Source of the DNA: JAIBBV01 sp044347745
GTDB taxonomy: Bacteria > Bdellovibrionota_C > UBA2361 > JAFLCA01
Direction: 5' to 3'
Assembly: GCA_044347745.1 (NCBI GenBank)
Contig: JBIKUD010000015.1
Span: forward strand, 1 to 64,000
Length of the DNA stretch: 64,000 bases
Shown here one piece after another: positions 40,761-50,005 of this stretch. Numbering within the stretch: position 1 is the first letter of the stretch; each line of letters begins with the position of its first letter. A program made the position numbers and the translations under genes. The notes under the pieces are model-generated. The model was not told the origin of the DNA. It saw only the letters and a program-made list of their open reading frames with translations, and did not search any database.

Positions 40761-42422
40761 ATGTTGAGGCGACAACTTTTAAAGTCAATGTGCGGGGCTG
40801 GTTGGATTCTTGGTGGGCAGGCGTTTACGTCGGTGCCAGCATATGCTTTAGGCCGTTCGGCTTTACCAAATATTTCTCCAATTGCTCGCGAGCGTAAAAT
40901 TGCACCTGAGGCATTTTCGGGCGATAACCCCACGCAGGCCCATGCAGCTCTTTGGAACATACCCCAATTTCTTGCTGATGCGCGCAGAAAACAAGCCCCC
41001 ATCAAGCCGCATTCTGTTCCACTTACTATTATTGGTGCAGGTATTGCTGGTTTATCTTTGGCGTATCTACTAAAGGACAAAGCCCCGCTTATTTTGGAAC
41101 AGGCGCCGCAATTGGGTGGAAATTCTAAAGGCGAGAATTGGTGCGGTTTAGATTATTCAATTGGAGCAGCATATGTTTGTGAGCCGGAAGAGGGTACAGA
41201 AATTGCCGATTTTTTAGCTGACCTAGGTCTGGTTAAGGAAGCAAAAATTAAGTCTGATGAAGGCCCCATGTTATATGCGGGCGGCTTGCTACGTGATTTT
41301 TGGAGTGGCGGTAAAGAGGCGCTTTCAGGCGCGGAGAAGAGACAGATTGAAGTACTAAAGCGTTATTTCGAAGATATGGCAGCGGGCGAAAAGATTCCGT
41401 ATCCCGAGTTGCCAGCAGGCGATGCGGAAGCAGAGGCCTATATTCACCAGCTCGATGCGCATTCTTTTTATGATCATCTGTGTGCGCAGGTAGGAGAGCC
41501 GCTTTGTGCCCTGATTAACGCGGCTATTGAGCATTATTGCTGGTCGTCGCTTGGTGGTTCTGCTCGCGAAATTAGTGCAGCAGCTGGGCTCAATTTTTAT
41601 GCGGCAGAATTTAATAATCTTTGGGTGTATCCCGGTGGAAACGCTGCAATTGCTGAAAGAATTTCAGAGCGGCTAACGCAAGTATTGCCTTTGCAGAATA
41701 TTTGCACTTCTAGCTTGGTTTTAGAGGTTGACCCTCAGCCCGATGGGGTGCGAGTAACTTGGCTGAATTCTGAGGGAGAACTTGAAGAGGTAAAAAGCAA
41801 GGTAGTGGTATGCGCCTGTCCTAAATTTGTAGCGAAGAAAATTGTACGCGGATTGAATGAACAACGGGGGGATGCCTTTCAGCAGCTTCAGTATCGAGCC
41901 TATCTAGTTGCCAATGCCTTTTTGTCCACAAACTTAGAAGAGAACGTCTACGATATTTTTGCCTTAGGTGCTGGCGAGCAGAGTTACGCTGATACAAAAC
42001 GCGCTGCAAGCCTGCGGGGGGCGACCGATGTCATAAACGCCAATTTTGCCGCACCTACCGCCTCGCATTCGGTTTTGACCTTGTATCGCGCTTTACCTTA
42101 CGAGGGTGGTCGTGCTGAATTATATTCTCCCGATGCGTTTACTCGTTTTGAGGGCGAACTGAGGCGCCAGTTACACGAGGAGCTTTTGCCGGGATTGGGA
42201 GTGGATGTTCGGCAATTACGTGGGTTGCGTTTGGCTCGCTGGGGGCACCCTTTGCCGCTTGCAAAAACCGGCATGTACAGGGCAGGACTGCCCGCCAAGC
42301 TGAGTGAGCCTTATGAGAAGCGGGTATTTTTCGTGAATCAAGATAACCACGCATTGCCTGCCTTTGAAACTTCAGTGACGGAGGCCTTTGCCTGGGCGGC
42401 TCGAATTAAACGCCTTTTATAG
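40761..42422 (+). CDS. Tat-exported FAD-dependent amine-oxidase-like protein
   Basis: A 553-residue flavoprotein. The N terminus LRRQLLKSMCGAGW looks like a Tat signal (twin Arg, then a hydrophobic stretch ending at AYALG), implying export of the folded enzyme with FAD bound. The dinucleotide fold is TIIGAGIAGLSLAYLL with LEQAPQLGGNSK. The C-terminal FAD-binding part is FVNQDNHALPAFETSVTEAF. This is the flavin amine oxidase/phytoene desaturase-like superfamily; the substrate is unknown. GGGAGG lies 8 bases before the ATG, and the start is firm. Confidence 0.85.
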   Translation: MLRRQLLKSMCGAGWILGGQAFTSVPAYALGRSALPNISPIARERKIAPEAFSGDNPTQAHAALWNIPQFLADARRKQAPIKPHSVPLTIIGAGIAGLSLAYLLKDKAPLILEQAPQLGGNSKGENWCGLDYSIGAAYVCEPEEGTEIADFLADLGLVKEAKIKSDEGPMLYAGGLLRDFWSGGKEALSGAEKRQIEVLKRYFEDMAAGEKIPYPELPAGDAEAEAYIHQLDAHSFYDHLCAQVGEPLCALINAAIEHYCWSSLGGSAREISAAAGLNFYAAEFNNLWVYPGGNAAIAERISERLTQVLPLQNICTSSLVLEVDPQPDGVRVTWLNSEGELEEVKSKVVVCACPKFVAKKIVRGLNEQRGDAFQQLQYRAYLVANAFLSTNLEENVYDIFALGAGEQSYADTKRAASLRGATDVINANFAAPTASHSVLTLYRALPYEGGRAELYSPDAFTRFEGELRRQLHEELLPGLGVDVRQLRGLRLARWGHPLPLAKTGMYRAGLPAKLSEPYEKRVFFVNQDNHALPAFETSVTEAFAWAARIKRLL

Positions 42423-42571
42423 ACCCCTTGGTCCGTCCCAACATGGATATTTTGCTGTTTGCAAAGGCGGCGTCAGGGTTAACTACCTAAATTATTTAAG
42501 TAAATGTGGCAAGCTTTGTTTAAGTTACTTAATGTAAGCAGCTCCGAATTAAATCAAGGAAATTTCCTCTG

Positions 42572-43759
42572 TTAACTGTACAGCCACACCGATTTCCAGC
42601 GTTCTTTATATGAAGCCATTCCAACTTCTTCTAGGGCTGCTAATTCCCCAAGCATAGATCGACGCTCGACCCATTCTCGCACTTTGGGCGTGCCATTAAG
42701 AATGTCCATGGGCAGGAGTTTTTCCTCGTATTCATATGGAGGAGGTCTCCAGGCAAAATCTTGGCCGAGACGATGATAGAATTCGCGAAGGAGCACGTGC
42801 AGGCAACGCCAGGATTGAAATTTTTCTCTGTCAGTAACGTGAATTTGGTATCCGCCGCAAGACTTTCCCTGGTGTTTATCGAAAGTGGGAATAAACGAGC
42901 AAGGTCTTAAGACGCAGCCTTGAATTCCTTCGCGCTTCAGCATGGCTTCAAAGTCAGCAAGTTGTCCAAAGGGTTCAAAACGCGGATGGGCAATAAGTTC
43001 GAGAGGCTTAGTTGTGCCTCGGCCTTCAGAAAGGTTGGTTCCTTCAAGCACTACGGTGCCCACATAGGTAACAGTGGTGTCAACGGTAGGCACATTTGGT
43101 GAAGGCCAAACCCAAGGTAAGCCGGTTTCTTCAAAATACATGTGGCGCTTCCAGCCATGCATTGTAATGACTTCGAGGTCGCATTTTGAGCCATGATAGG
43201 TAGCAGCGAGTTGGGCCATTTCGCCCATGGTAAGCCCATGTCGCATGGGAATAGGATGGCGCCCCACAAATGTGGCGTACTCTTGTTCCAACACGGTGCC
43301 TTCCAGTTGCAGTCCGCCGATAGGATTTGGTCTATCGAGAATAATTACTTTTATACCCCTACTGGCGCACTTTTCCATCAGCAAGGTCATGGTGTGAATG
43401 TAGGTATAGACTCGAGTTCCTACATCTTGAAGGTCAACTACAATTGTATCGATGCCCTCGAGCATGGAATCAGTGGGCACTCTTGTTCTTGAGTACAGAC
43501 TATGAATGGGCAGCTTGAAGGCAGGATGATACGAGTCTTCACTCTCAATCATGTTAGCTTGCACATCGCCAAAAAAACCATGCTGAGGACTCATTAAAGA
43601 TTTAAGTCGCGAACCAAATACACGGCGCATTGCGAAGGGGCCAATTTCTAAATTTTTGGTCACTGATGCCCCATGACAAAGATATGCAAACGAGTTACCC
43701 ACCTTTTTTTGTAGTGAGACATCGCTCATTAATCTATCTAGGCCTGTTTGAACTTGCAT
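42572..43759 (-). CDS. namZ: NamZ-type exo-beta-N-acetylmuramidase (DUF1343)
   Basis: A 395-residue DUF1343 protein. Characteristic blocks are SPQHGFFGDVQANM, IDTIVVDLQDVGTRVYTYIHTM, ILDRPNPIGGLQLEG and GLTMGEMAQL. NamZ enzymes remove terminal N-acetylmuramic acid from peptidoglycan fragments for recycling. No signal peptide is seen, so this copy would be cytoplasmic, unlike exported forms. A murein-recycling role would fit the sugar nucleotidyltransferase at 17.7 kb if that is MurU-like, but the two are far apart. Confidence 0.88.
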   Translation of the reverse strand: MQVQTGLDRLMSDVSLQKKVGNSFAYLCHGASVTKNLEIGPFAMRRVFGSRLKSLMSPQHGFFGDVQANMIESEDSYHPAFKLPIHSLYSRTRVPTDSMLEGIDTIVVDLQDVGTRVYTYIHTMTLLMEKCASRGIKVIILDRPNPIGGLQLEGTVLEQEYATFVGRHPIPMRHGLTMGEMAQLAATYHGSKCDLEVITMHGWKRHMYFEETGLPWVWPSPNVPTVDTTVTYVGTVVLEGTNLSEGRGTTKPLELIAHPRFEPFGQLADFEAMLKREGIQGCVLRPCSFIPTFDKHQGKSCGGYQIHVTDREKFQSWRCLHVLLREFYHRLGQDFAWRPPPYEYEEKLLPMDILNGTPKVREWVERRSMLGELAALEEVGMASYKERWKSVWLYS

Positions 43760-43865
43760 GCAGAATCCTTAAGTGAAATTTTTTACTTTTTTTGGCCAGT
43801 TTCGCTAGTCGAGGTGAAATAGGAAGTGAGTAACAAGTTTGCAATGCTTCCTGATAGTAAGTTGA

Positions 43866-44990
43866 TCATTGTAATTTGGTAAATGCACCATTGGTAACAG
43901 TCCAAAGCTCTGTTAATTGGGGTACGTCAACTAAACTTCCGTCAGCATTAAAACGCATTCTTCCTGCTGCACCCTGCAGGTCAACAGCATAAAGGCATTC
44001 TCGTATCGAGGGCAAAGAGCAGTCCGTAAGAGCCTGTTTTATTGCAAAAATAGCGTCATAAGCTCGAGGAGAAGTAATAGAAGGGAGTTCTTTAAACCGA
44101 GCCTGGTATCGGGTGATAAAAGAATCTTCTGCGCGAAGCACATAGTGCAGAAAAACAACCCCTTCTGCAACTTTTGGATTCTCTGAAACAGTATGATCAA
44201 ATTTAATGTCATGACTAAGCACGGGAGTGCTTATTTTAAGCAAGCGCAGTTGATTCATAAAATTCGCCATTCCGCTGCCTTCCTGCAAAAACACTACATA
44301 CGCATCTGGCTTTTGAGTCTGCATTCTTCCGAGAAGAGATTTAAATTCGGTGTTCCCGGCTTGCACAAGCTGAGGGGGGAGCACTTCAATTTTGTGTTTT
44401 CTAAGTTCTGAAAGCAGCGCCTCGGTCATGCCTTCAAAATAAATGGTGGGGCTGAACACAATTTGTACCCGTTTAAATCCCTTTGATTGTATGTAGGTGC
44501 TCAGTTCTCGCACGTGCTCCGAAAAATGTGGCAACAATCCCAAAAGATAGGGTTTTGATTGTGGCGGGCGCACGGAGAGGCCAGAGATAAGGAGTGTGGG
44601 TAATTTATTCCTTTGTGCCAAGGGGCTCACCAGTTCCCCAAACTCTGTCCAATTTGGTCCCAAGAGAACTTGAACTTTATCCACATTTGCGAGCTTATTA
44701 AATGCGCTAATAGTGCTGGGATAATCTGAGCGGTTATCCTCTACAACTAATTCAATTTTACTGCCTTTCACTCCGCCTTGTGCATTTATCTCTTCAACAG
44801 CCAATTGAGCGCCCTGTAGTTCGGGCTTTCCACCGCTTGCAGCCCAGCCACTTAACGAAAAAAGCGCGCCAACTTTAATAGGATTACCTTCTGCGGCAAG
44901 CGAGCAAGGGAATAAAAGACCAATAAAAAGAGGAAAAGTGAGAAGGAAAAATGCCGATAGAGATAACAGCTTGGCCAGTTGGTTTTTCAT
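43866..44990 (-). CDS. Periplasmic ABC substrate-binding protein (branched-chain type)
   Basis: A 374-residue protein with a signal peptide (first about 32 residues, ending SLAAEG). The mature part opens IKVGALFSLSGWAASGG and continues with GAQLAVEEINAQGGVKGSKI, classic for LivK/Peripla_BP_6 proteins. DNRSDYPSTISAFNKL and ITSPRAYDAIFAIKQAL match the rest of the fold. No permease or ATPase lies beside it, so it is an orphan that may serve a distant transporter or act as a sensor. The start codon is only 16 bases from the divergent tlpA-like start. Confidence 0.85.
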   Translation of the reverse strand: MKNQLAKLLSLSAFFLLTFPLFIGLLFPCSLAAEGNPIKVGALFSLSGWAASGGKPELQGAQLAVEEINAQGGVKGSKIELVVEDNRSDYPSTISAFNKLANVDKVQVLLGPNWTEFGELVSPLAQRNKLPTLLISGLSVRPPQSKPYLLGLLPHFSEHVRELSTYIQSKGFKRVQIVFSPTIYFEGMTEALLSELRKHKIEVLPPQLVQAGNTEFKSLLGRMQTQKPDAYVVFLQEGSGMANFMNQLRLLKISTPVLSHDIKFDHTVSENPKVAEGVVFLHYVLRAEDSFITRYQARFKELPSITSPRAYDAIFAIKQALTDCSLPSIRECLYAVDLQGAAGRMRFNADGSLVDVPQLTELWTVTNGAFTKLQ

Positions 44991-45006
44991 ACTTTATAGT
45001 GTGCCT

Positions 45007-45516
45007 ATGAGTGCTCGAATCTTCAAGCTTTGTTTATTAGCGGTCTTTTGTATGTATAGCGCTGCTCCTGTGCAGGCGCTTGAACCAGGTGAGGGCATGC
45101 CCGTAATCGTGGGTAAAACTACTGAGGGCAGCTTATTCGATTTGGAGTGCATCAAAGGCAAAGTGGTGTTGGTCGATTTTTGGGCATCTTGGTGCGAGCC
45201 ATGCAAGAAGTCGCTGCCTTGGATGGAGCTGATTCAGTCAAAATACCGAGCGCAGGGCTTGCAAATAATTGCTGTTAATTTGGACGAAGAGCGTCGGGCT
45301 GCCGATACGTTGCTTCATGAGCTAAAAATTAAAGAAATTATGACTCTATTTGATTCTCATGGTGAGTCTGCCGAAAGCTTTGCGGTTAAGGCAATGCCGA
45401 GTACTTATTTATTCGATAAAGCAGGCAAGCTGGTTCACATGGAAGCGGGTTATAGAGAGTCTAAGGCGAAGGCACTGGAGCTTGAAATTCAGAAATTAGT
45501 AGGAGCCACCAAATGA
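45007..45516 (+). CDS. TlpA/ResA-like periplasmic thiol-disulfide protein
   Basis: About 169 residues with a signal peptide (MSARIFKLCLLAVFCMYSAA). The thioredoxin active site is FWASWCEPCKKSLPW (CEPC), and cis-Pro is in VKAMPSTYLFDK. Such proteins keep periplasmic cysteines reduced, for example for cytochrome or metalloprotein assembly. It starts an operon with DUF4266 and DUF3570 genes (4-base ATGA overlap with the next). In other bacteria this trio is often found with ApbE, suggesting assembly of a redox protein. Confidence 0.85.
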   Translation: MSARIFKLCLLAVFCMYSAAPVQALEPGEGMPVIVGKTTEGSLFDLECIKGKVVLVDFWASWCEPCKKSLPWMELIQSKYRAQGLQIIAVNLDEERRAADTLLHELKIKEIMTLFDSHGESAESFAVKAMPSTYLFDKAGKLVHMEAGYRESKAKALELEIQKLVGATK

Positions 45517-45737
45517 AGAAGAGCAGGTTGTTTTGCGTTTTTGTCTTGCTGGGATGTGTGTTGTTTCAGGCCGGTTGTTCAAGTGTGAAACCCTGGGAAA
45601 AGAGACATTTATCTAGGGCGCACATGGCATTAGATACTGATCCTCTCGAATCCCGTACGCAGCGCCACTTGTATCAGTCTAAAGAAGGCACCTTTGGAGG
45701 TTATGGAATAGGTGGCGGCGGTTGCGGCTGTTCCTAA
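45513..45737 (+). CDS. DUF4266-type small lipoprotein
   Basis: A 74-residue protein with a lipoprotein signal (VLFQAGCSS, Cys about 22) followed by VKPWEKRHLSRAHMAL, the conserved core of DUF4266. The tail is rich in Gly and Cys (GGGGCGCS), a typical ending. The role is not established. It lies between tlpA-like and DUF3570 genes, the arrangement normally seen for this family. Confidence 0.85.
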   Translation: MKKSRLFCVFVLLGCVLFQAGCSSVKPWEKRHLSRAHMALDTDPLESRTQRHLYQSKEGTFGGYGIGGGGCGCS

Positions 45738-45794
45738 GGGCGATGTTGAGAATAGTTATAAGTGCCGACCCTTCTCGGTTTGGCGTAAGTCGGT

Positions 45795-46979
45795 GTGAGT
45801 AAAAATTTTGGTTGGTTTCAGATGGCAAGCCGAACACGAAAAAATTCTAGAATTAGCGCTCCCGTGCGTGCTCGAAAGAGGCGTTTTGCAGCACTATTGG
45901 CGGCGGCCCTCGCTTTGCCAGGCATTTCTGCCCCTGATTTAGCAGAGGCTCAGCAAATACCTGAAGCAGCTACCGTACGGCTCAAATATCAAGATTATCG
46001 CGATTATCAGGGCAGAGATCAGGAGCGGATGCGAATTCATGTACCCAGCTTTCTAATCTCCCTTCCCCTTTTCGAGAGTACCCAGGTTGACGTCGGTGGA
46101 ACATTAGATAGCATGAGTGGTGCTTCACCGCTCTATCATAATACCCTGACGGGAGCGTCCGGAAAGGGAGTCGAAGATACCAGGCGTGCCGGAGATATTA
46201 AGGTAACCCAGTATTTTAACCGCTTTAGTGTCGCGCTGGGTGGTGTGTGGTCAACTGAAGACGATTATTTGTCGAGGGGAGGTCTGACTGAGGCGCGCTG
46301 GTGGACTGAGGACAAAAACACGGTGCTGGCTTTGGGATTTGAAGCCTACGTTGATGATCTCAGCAGTTCGTCGAATCCGTTGGTTGATGAAAGTCGGCGT
46401 TCACGTAATGCTTTGTTTGGTATTACCCAAGTAATTTCTCCGACACAGATTCTGCAATCAAATGTGACGTTTCATTACTCAGAAGGCTACCATAGCGATC
46501 CTTATAAGTTGGCTGATAGAAGACCAACTCAGCGGCATTTGTGGGCCTGGCTCACTAGATATAACCAGTTTTTTGACGGCTCAGAGGGTGCATTGCACCT
46601 CAGTTATCGATATGCAGCCGATACCTGGAGCGTGCAAAGTCATATGATTGAGGCTTCTTGGTATCAGCCACTTGGTGATGCTTGGATGCTGAGACCGCGT
46701 CTCCGCTATTACACTCAGGAACGAGCCGATTTTTATAGCTCCGTGTTCCCTCCAGAAGATTTTGAGGCGCAATATACGGCGGATCAACGCTTGGGAGATT
46801 TTGGATCCATCACCCCTGGTTTAAAACTTGAATACGCGTTTGCCAAAGACTGGTCGGCTGACATCGCGGTTGACTATGTTATGCAGCGGCCAGAATGGAA
46901 AATAGGACCTGCTAACTCAAATACCATTGATTCCTTTGAAGCATTGGTATTTGCAGTCGGCTTGGTAAAGCGTTTCTAG
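45795..46979 (+). CDS. DUF3570 outer-membrane-type beta-barrel protein
   Basis: About 394 residues from GTG 45795; ATG 45822 is an alternative. After a long basic leader and hydrophobic signal (AALLAAALALPGISAP), the sequence shows alternating strands and ends with an aromatic C terminus (VGLVKRF), typical of an outer-membrane barrel. Features such as TGASGKGVEDTRRAGDIKVTQYF fit the DUF3570 family. The last gene of the TlpA/DUF4266/DUF3570 unit. Transport or assembly role unknown. Confidence 0.85.
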   Translation: MSKNFGWFQMASRTRKNSRISAPVRARKRRFAALLAAALALPGISAPDLAEAQQIPEAATVRLKYQDYRDYQGRDQERMRIHVPSFLISLPLFESTQVDVGGTLDSMSGASPLYHNTLTGASGKGVEDTRRAGDIKVTQYFNRFSVALGGVWSTEDDYLSRGGLTEARWWTEDKNTVLALGFEAYVDDLSSSSNPLVDESRRSRNALFGITQVISPTQILQSNVTFHYSEGYHSDPYKLADRRPTQRHLWAWLTRYNQFFDGSEGALHLSYRYAADTWSVQSHMIEASWYQPLGDAWMLRPRLRYYTQERADFYSSVFPPEDFEAQYTADQRLGDFGSITPGLKLEYAFAKDWSADIAVDYVMQRPEWKIGPANSNTIDSFEALVFAVGLVKRF

Positions 46980-46984
46980 GCTTC

Positions 46985-48484
46985 TTATGCTGGAGTTTGA
47001 GCGGCCTGCGGTAATAATGCCAGGGTTTCGGTTATACGTTGAAGCACTTTAGCTTTACCCAGAACAGCAAAAGACTCAAAAAGAGGCGGAGTGACAGTTT
47101 TCCCAGTTACTGCAACGCGCAACACCACAAAAGCATTCCCTGGTTTTAAACCAAGATCGGTGGCTACTTGTCTTAAGGTGTCGCTGATTGGCTGAACTGA
47201 AAAGTCGGCCAAGGCTTCAAGGGCGGAATATGTACGCTCAAGAATTTCACGGGCTTTGGGAGTATCCATTCCCTTCTGAAACATAGCTTCCATATCGCGT
47301 TGAAGTGGCTTATCGCACAAAAATTCAACCATCGGCGCAATTTCGGTCATAAGTTTGGTGCGTTCTTGCACGTGAGGAGCCAGAGCAGCAAATTGCTCGG
47401 GACGAATCTCGAGTTGAGCAGCTTTAAGAAATGGTTGTGCGCGTTCAATAAATTCGTTCAGCGGTAATTTACGAATGTAAAGACCATTCATCCACTCCAT
47501 CTTTTTCATGTCAAAGATGCCGCTAGATTGATTGATTCCCTCAAGCGAGAACTTTTGGATAAGCTCATCTCGAGTAAAAATTTCTTGGTCACTCCCTTCG
47601 CCTGGAGCCCAGCCGATAAGCGATACAAAGTTAAGTGTTGCTTCAGGCAAGAATCCTTTTTCGCGGGCATCACGTGATGTGGCGGCTCCCGTGCGCTTTG
47701 AAAGCTTTTTGCCGTCTGCGCCGTTTACGACCGGGAAGTGGGCGAAGATAGGCAGTTCCCATCCAAGTGCTTCATAAAGCAGAACGTGAATAGGGGCAGA
47801 TGGTAACCACTCGATCCCACGCAGAACATGACTAACTTTCATGTCATGGTCATCAACTACGACGGCAAGGTGATACATTGGAAACCCATCGCTTTTGAGA
47901 AGTACGGTGTCTCTAAGTGGAATTGAATCCCAAGTGATTTTGCCACGAATTGCGTCGTGAAGCGAAACCGAGCGGTTGTGAGGCATTTTAAAGCGCACCA
48001 CATGTGGTACGTCTGCTGATACGTTGCGGGTACGGCAATAGCCCGAATAACCTGGCAACTCACGGCGAGCGAGCTGCTCATTTCTCTCGCGCTCGAGCAT
48101 TTCTGGCGTGCAGTCGCAGCGGTACGCCACACCTTTGGCGACGAGTTCGTCGGCAATTTGTTTGTAACGCGGCAATCTCTGACTTTGTACGTAGGGGCCA
48201 CATTCGCCGCCAAGTTCTGGTGCACCGTCCCACCATTCTCCAATGGCCTCTAATTCTTTACGGCTCGGACCCTCGTCGGGACAAATGCCAAACCAGGCAA
48301 GTTCTTCGAGAATAAAGCGAACTGCCCCGGGTACTGAGCGTTCTTGGTCCGTGTCTTCAATTCGTAAGATAAATTTACCGCCGTAACGTTTTGCCAGGAG
48401 CCAAGCAAAGAAGGCAGTTCGAAATCCACCGAGGTGTTGGAAGCCAGTTGGAGAGGGAGCAAATCTAGTGCGAACTTCTTTCAT
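46985..48484 (-). CDS. gltX: Glutamyl-tRNA synthetase
   Basis: A 499-residue class I aminoacyl-tRNA synthetase charging tRNA with glutamate. The class signature appears as RFAPSPTGFQHLGGFRTA, where the usual HIGH-type stretch is HLGG. LRIEDTDQERS and the second signature ADGKKLSKRTGA (KMSKS-type) follow. The Cys cluster of the zinc finger is partly present (YRCDCTPEML, YSGYCRTRNV). Length is normal. A second gltX copy elsewhere would be needed to judge discriminating versus non-discriminating function. Confidence 0.97.
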   Translation of the reverse strand: MKEVRTRFAPSPTGFQHLGGFRTAFFAWLLAKRYGGKFILRIEDTDQERSVPGAVRFILEELAWFGICPDEGPSRKELEAIGEWWDGAPELGGECGPYVQSQRLPRYKQIADELVAKGVAYRCDCTPEMLERERNEQLARRELPGYSGYCRTRNVSADVPHVVRFKMPHNRSVSLHDAIRGKITWDSIPLRDTVLLKSDGFPMYHLAVVVDDHDMKVSHVLRGIEWLPSAPIHVLLYEALGWELPIFAHFPVVNGADGKKLSKRTGAATSRDAREKGFLPEATLNFVSLIGWAPGEGSDQEIFTRDELIQKFSLEGINQSSGIFDMKKMEWMNGLYIRKLPLNEFIERAQPFLKAAQLEIRPEQFAALAPHVQERTKLMTEIAPMVEFLCDKPLQRDMEAMFQKGMDTPKAREILERTYSALEALADFSVQPISDTLRQVATDLGLKPGNAFVVLRVAVTGKTVTPPLFESFAVLGKAKVLQRITETLALLPQAAQTPA

Positions 48485-49091
48485 AAAAACTTCTGTATAT
48501 ACTGAGCGCTGTTTGAATTTACATTTTGTGGCCGACTTTGCATCGCGAAGTATACCGCGGAGGCGCAGCCGTAGCTATCAACAATTATACCGCTCATAGA
48601 GAATAGAGATTAATTCAAATAATGCGTAAATGAAATGGACACCCCGCCGGTGGCACTCTCTTTTTTTTGTTCAGTATATTTGCCCCTGGTTCGGCTCTAC
48701 CTCGCGCTATATTGCTCACCTCCAGCCTTAAGCGGCTAAAGACGTAAATTTAACTCGTGAGCGGAATATACGGGGAATTAAGGAAGACTCAGGCGGGGAG
48801 CTATATCGCGAATCAGGCACGCATGCCAAATGGGGATTAGGGGGTGGGCTAGGTAGTTTTAGATGAGTTGGTTAAACTCGGTTAAAGCCTATGGATTTGA
48901 ATTTAGGTGAAAATATAGGTAGTTGGAAGTTTGTGTGGGGTAGTGAAGCCAAGGGTATGAAGAGTGGGACGGACGAGGGGGGGAGTTCGCGAAGGGGCAA
49001 TCCCTCAAGGCTCGTGTTGTGCCGAAATTTCATTCCAAATAGGATCCGTTTCAATCCCATCTTTTTTCGACTTTGACGAGTAAAGAAACTA
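48485..49091. other. Long intergenic region
   Basis: About 600 bases with no supported gene. Small opposing frames (48891-49076 plus, 48872-49204 minus) have no family features and overlap each other. Two copies of the octamer AGGTAGTT (48851-48858, 48917-48924) occur here, and the right end is G-rich (48957-49010). It probably holds the promoters of gltX and the ApbE-like gene. Confidence 0.5.
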
Positions 49092-49979
49092 ATGAAGCCG
49101 ATACAGAAGCACCAATTTAGAGTAATGGGAGGTCCTGCCGAACTACAGTATTTTGCCCCGACTCGTTTGTTAGCTCTTGAGCAACAGATAGAGGCTGAGG
49201 CCAAGCGTCTTGAGGCTACGTATTCTCGCTATCAACCAAATTCAATTGTGAGCTGCATCAACAACCAGGCTGGTAAATCAGCCATTTCAGTTGATGAAGA
49301 AACGGCGGGACTAATTGATTTTGCATTCGCGGCATTTAAACAAAGTCAGGGACTCTTTGATATTAGTTCTGGCGTATTAAGGCGGGCCTGGAACTTTTCA
49401 GAGCCACGCCTTCCAGAAAAAGCCATGCTCGAGAAACTTTTAGAGTTAGTCGGTCTTCACAAGATAAGCTGGAAACGGCCTAGTTTGTTTTTGCCCCATC
49501 CAGGAATGGAGCTGGATTTTGGAGGAATCGTCAAGGAATATGCTGTTGATCGCTGTACCACTTTTCTAAAGGAAGCCAAAGTAGATGGCTTAGTTAACTT
49601 TGCAGGAGATCTACGAATCTCTTCGTCTGGTGGATCTGGGCATGTCTGGAAAGTTGGCATCGTCGCACCGCGTACATTAGGCGAGACTATCGCTACTTTA
49701 GAGCTGCGAGATGGTGCAATAGCCACAAGTGGCGACTATGAGCGGTATATCGAAGTTGATGGTCGCCGCTATTATCATATCCTACATCCACGCACCGGCT
49801 ACTCCGTGCCTGGTTTTCAGTCGGTGAGCATCCTTGCATCAACTTGTAGTATGGCTGGTGTGGTGTCAACCACAGCCATGCTCTTGGGGCAAAAAAAAGG
49901 AATAAATTACCTCCATTCGACTGGATACCCTTATCTTTTAGTGTGTGAGGGCGGAAAGCTTGTGAAAAAGGCGCTGTAA
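49092..49979 (+). CDS. apbE: ApbE-like FAD:protein FMN transferase
   Basis: A 295-residue ApbE-family protein, which covalently attaches FMN to Thr of target flavoproteins. Conserved parts: ATYSRYQPNSIVSCIN, LDFGGIVKEYAVDR, VNFAGDLRIS, IATSGDYERYIEVDGRRYYHILHPRTG. The canonical metal motif ADALST near the C terminus here reads AGVVST, so the usual Asp is Gly and magnesium binding may be changed. There is no signal peptide or lipobox, so it would be cytoplasmic if the start is right. The TlpA/DUF4266/DUF3570 unit, its usual partner set, lies 2 kb away, separated by gltX. Confidence 0.85.
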   Translation: MKPIQKHQFRVMGGPAELQYFAPTRLLALEQQIEAEAKRLEATYSRYQPNSIVSCINNQAGKSAISVDEETAGLIDFAFAAFKQSQGLFDISSGVLRRAWNFSEPRLPEKAMLEKLLELVGLHKISWKRPSLFLPHPGMELDFGGIVKEYAVDRCTTFLKEAKVDGLVNFAGDLRISSSGGSGHVWKVGIVAPRTLGETIATLELRDGAIATSGDYERYIEVDGRRYYHILHPRTGYSVPGFQSVSILASTCSMAGVVSTTAMLLGQKKGINYLHSTGYPYLLVCEGGKLVKKAL

Positions 49980-50005
49980 AAATCTTAAGAACTCCTTGCT
50001 GTTGA

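Noticed and set aside
43866..44990. Complete branched-chain amino-acid ABC transporter
   Set aside because: Only the binding protein is encoded; no matching permease or ATPase gene is adjacent.
48872..49204. Two opposing small frames in the gltX-apbE gap
   Set aside because: They overlap each other and the start of the ApbE-like gene, show no family features and lack good ribosome-binding sites.
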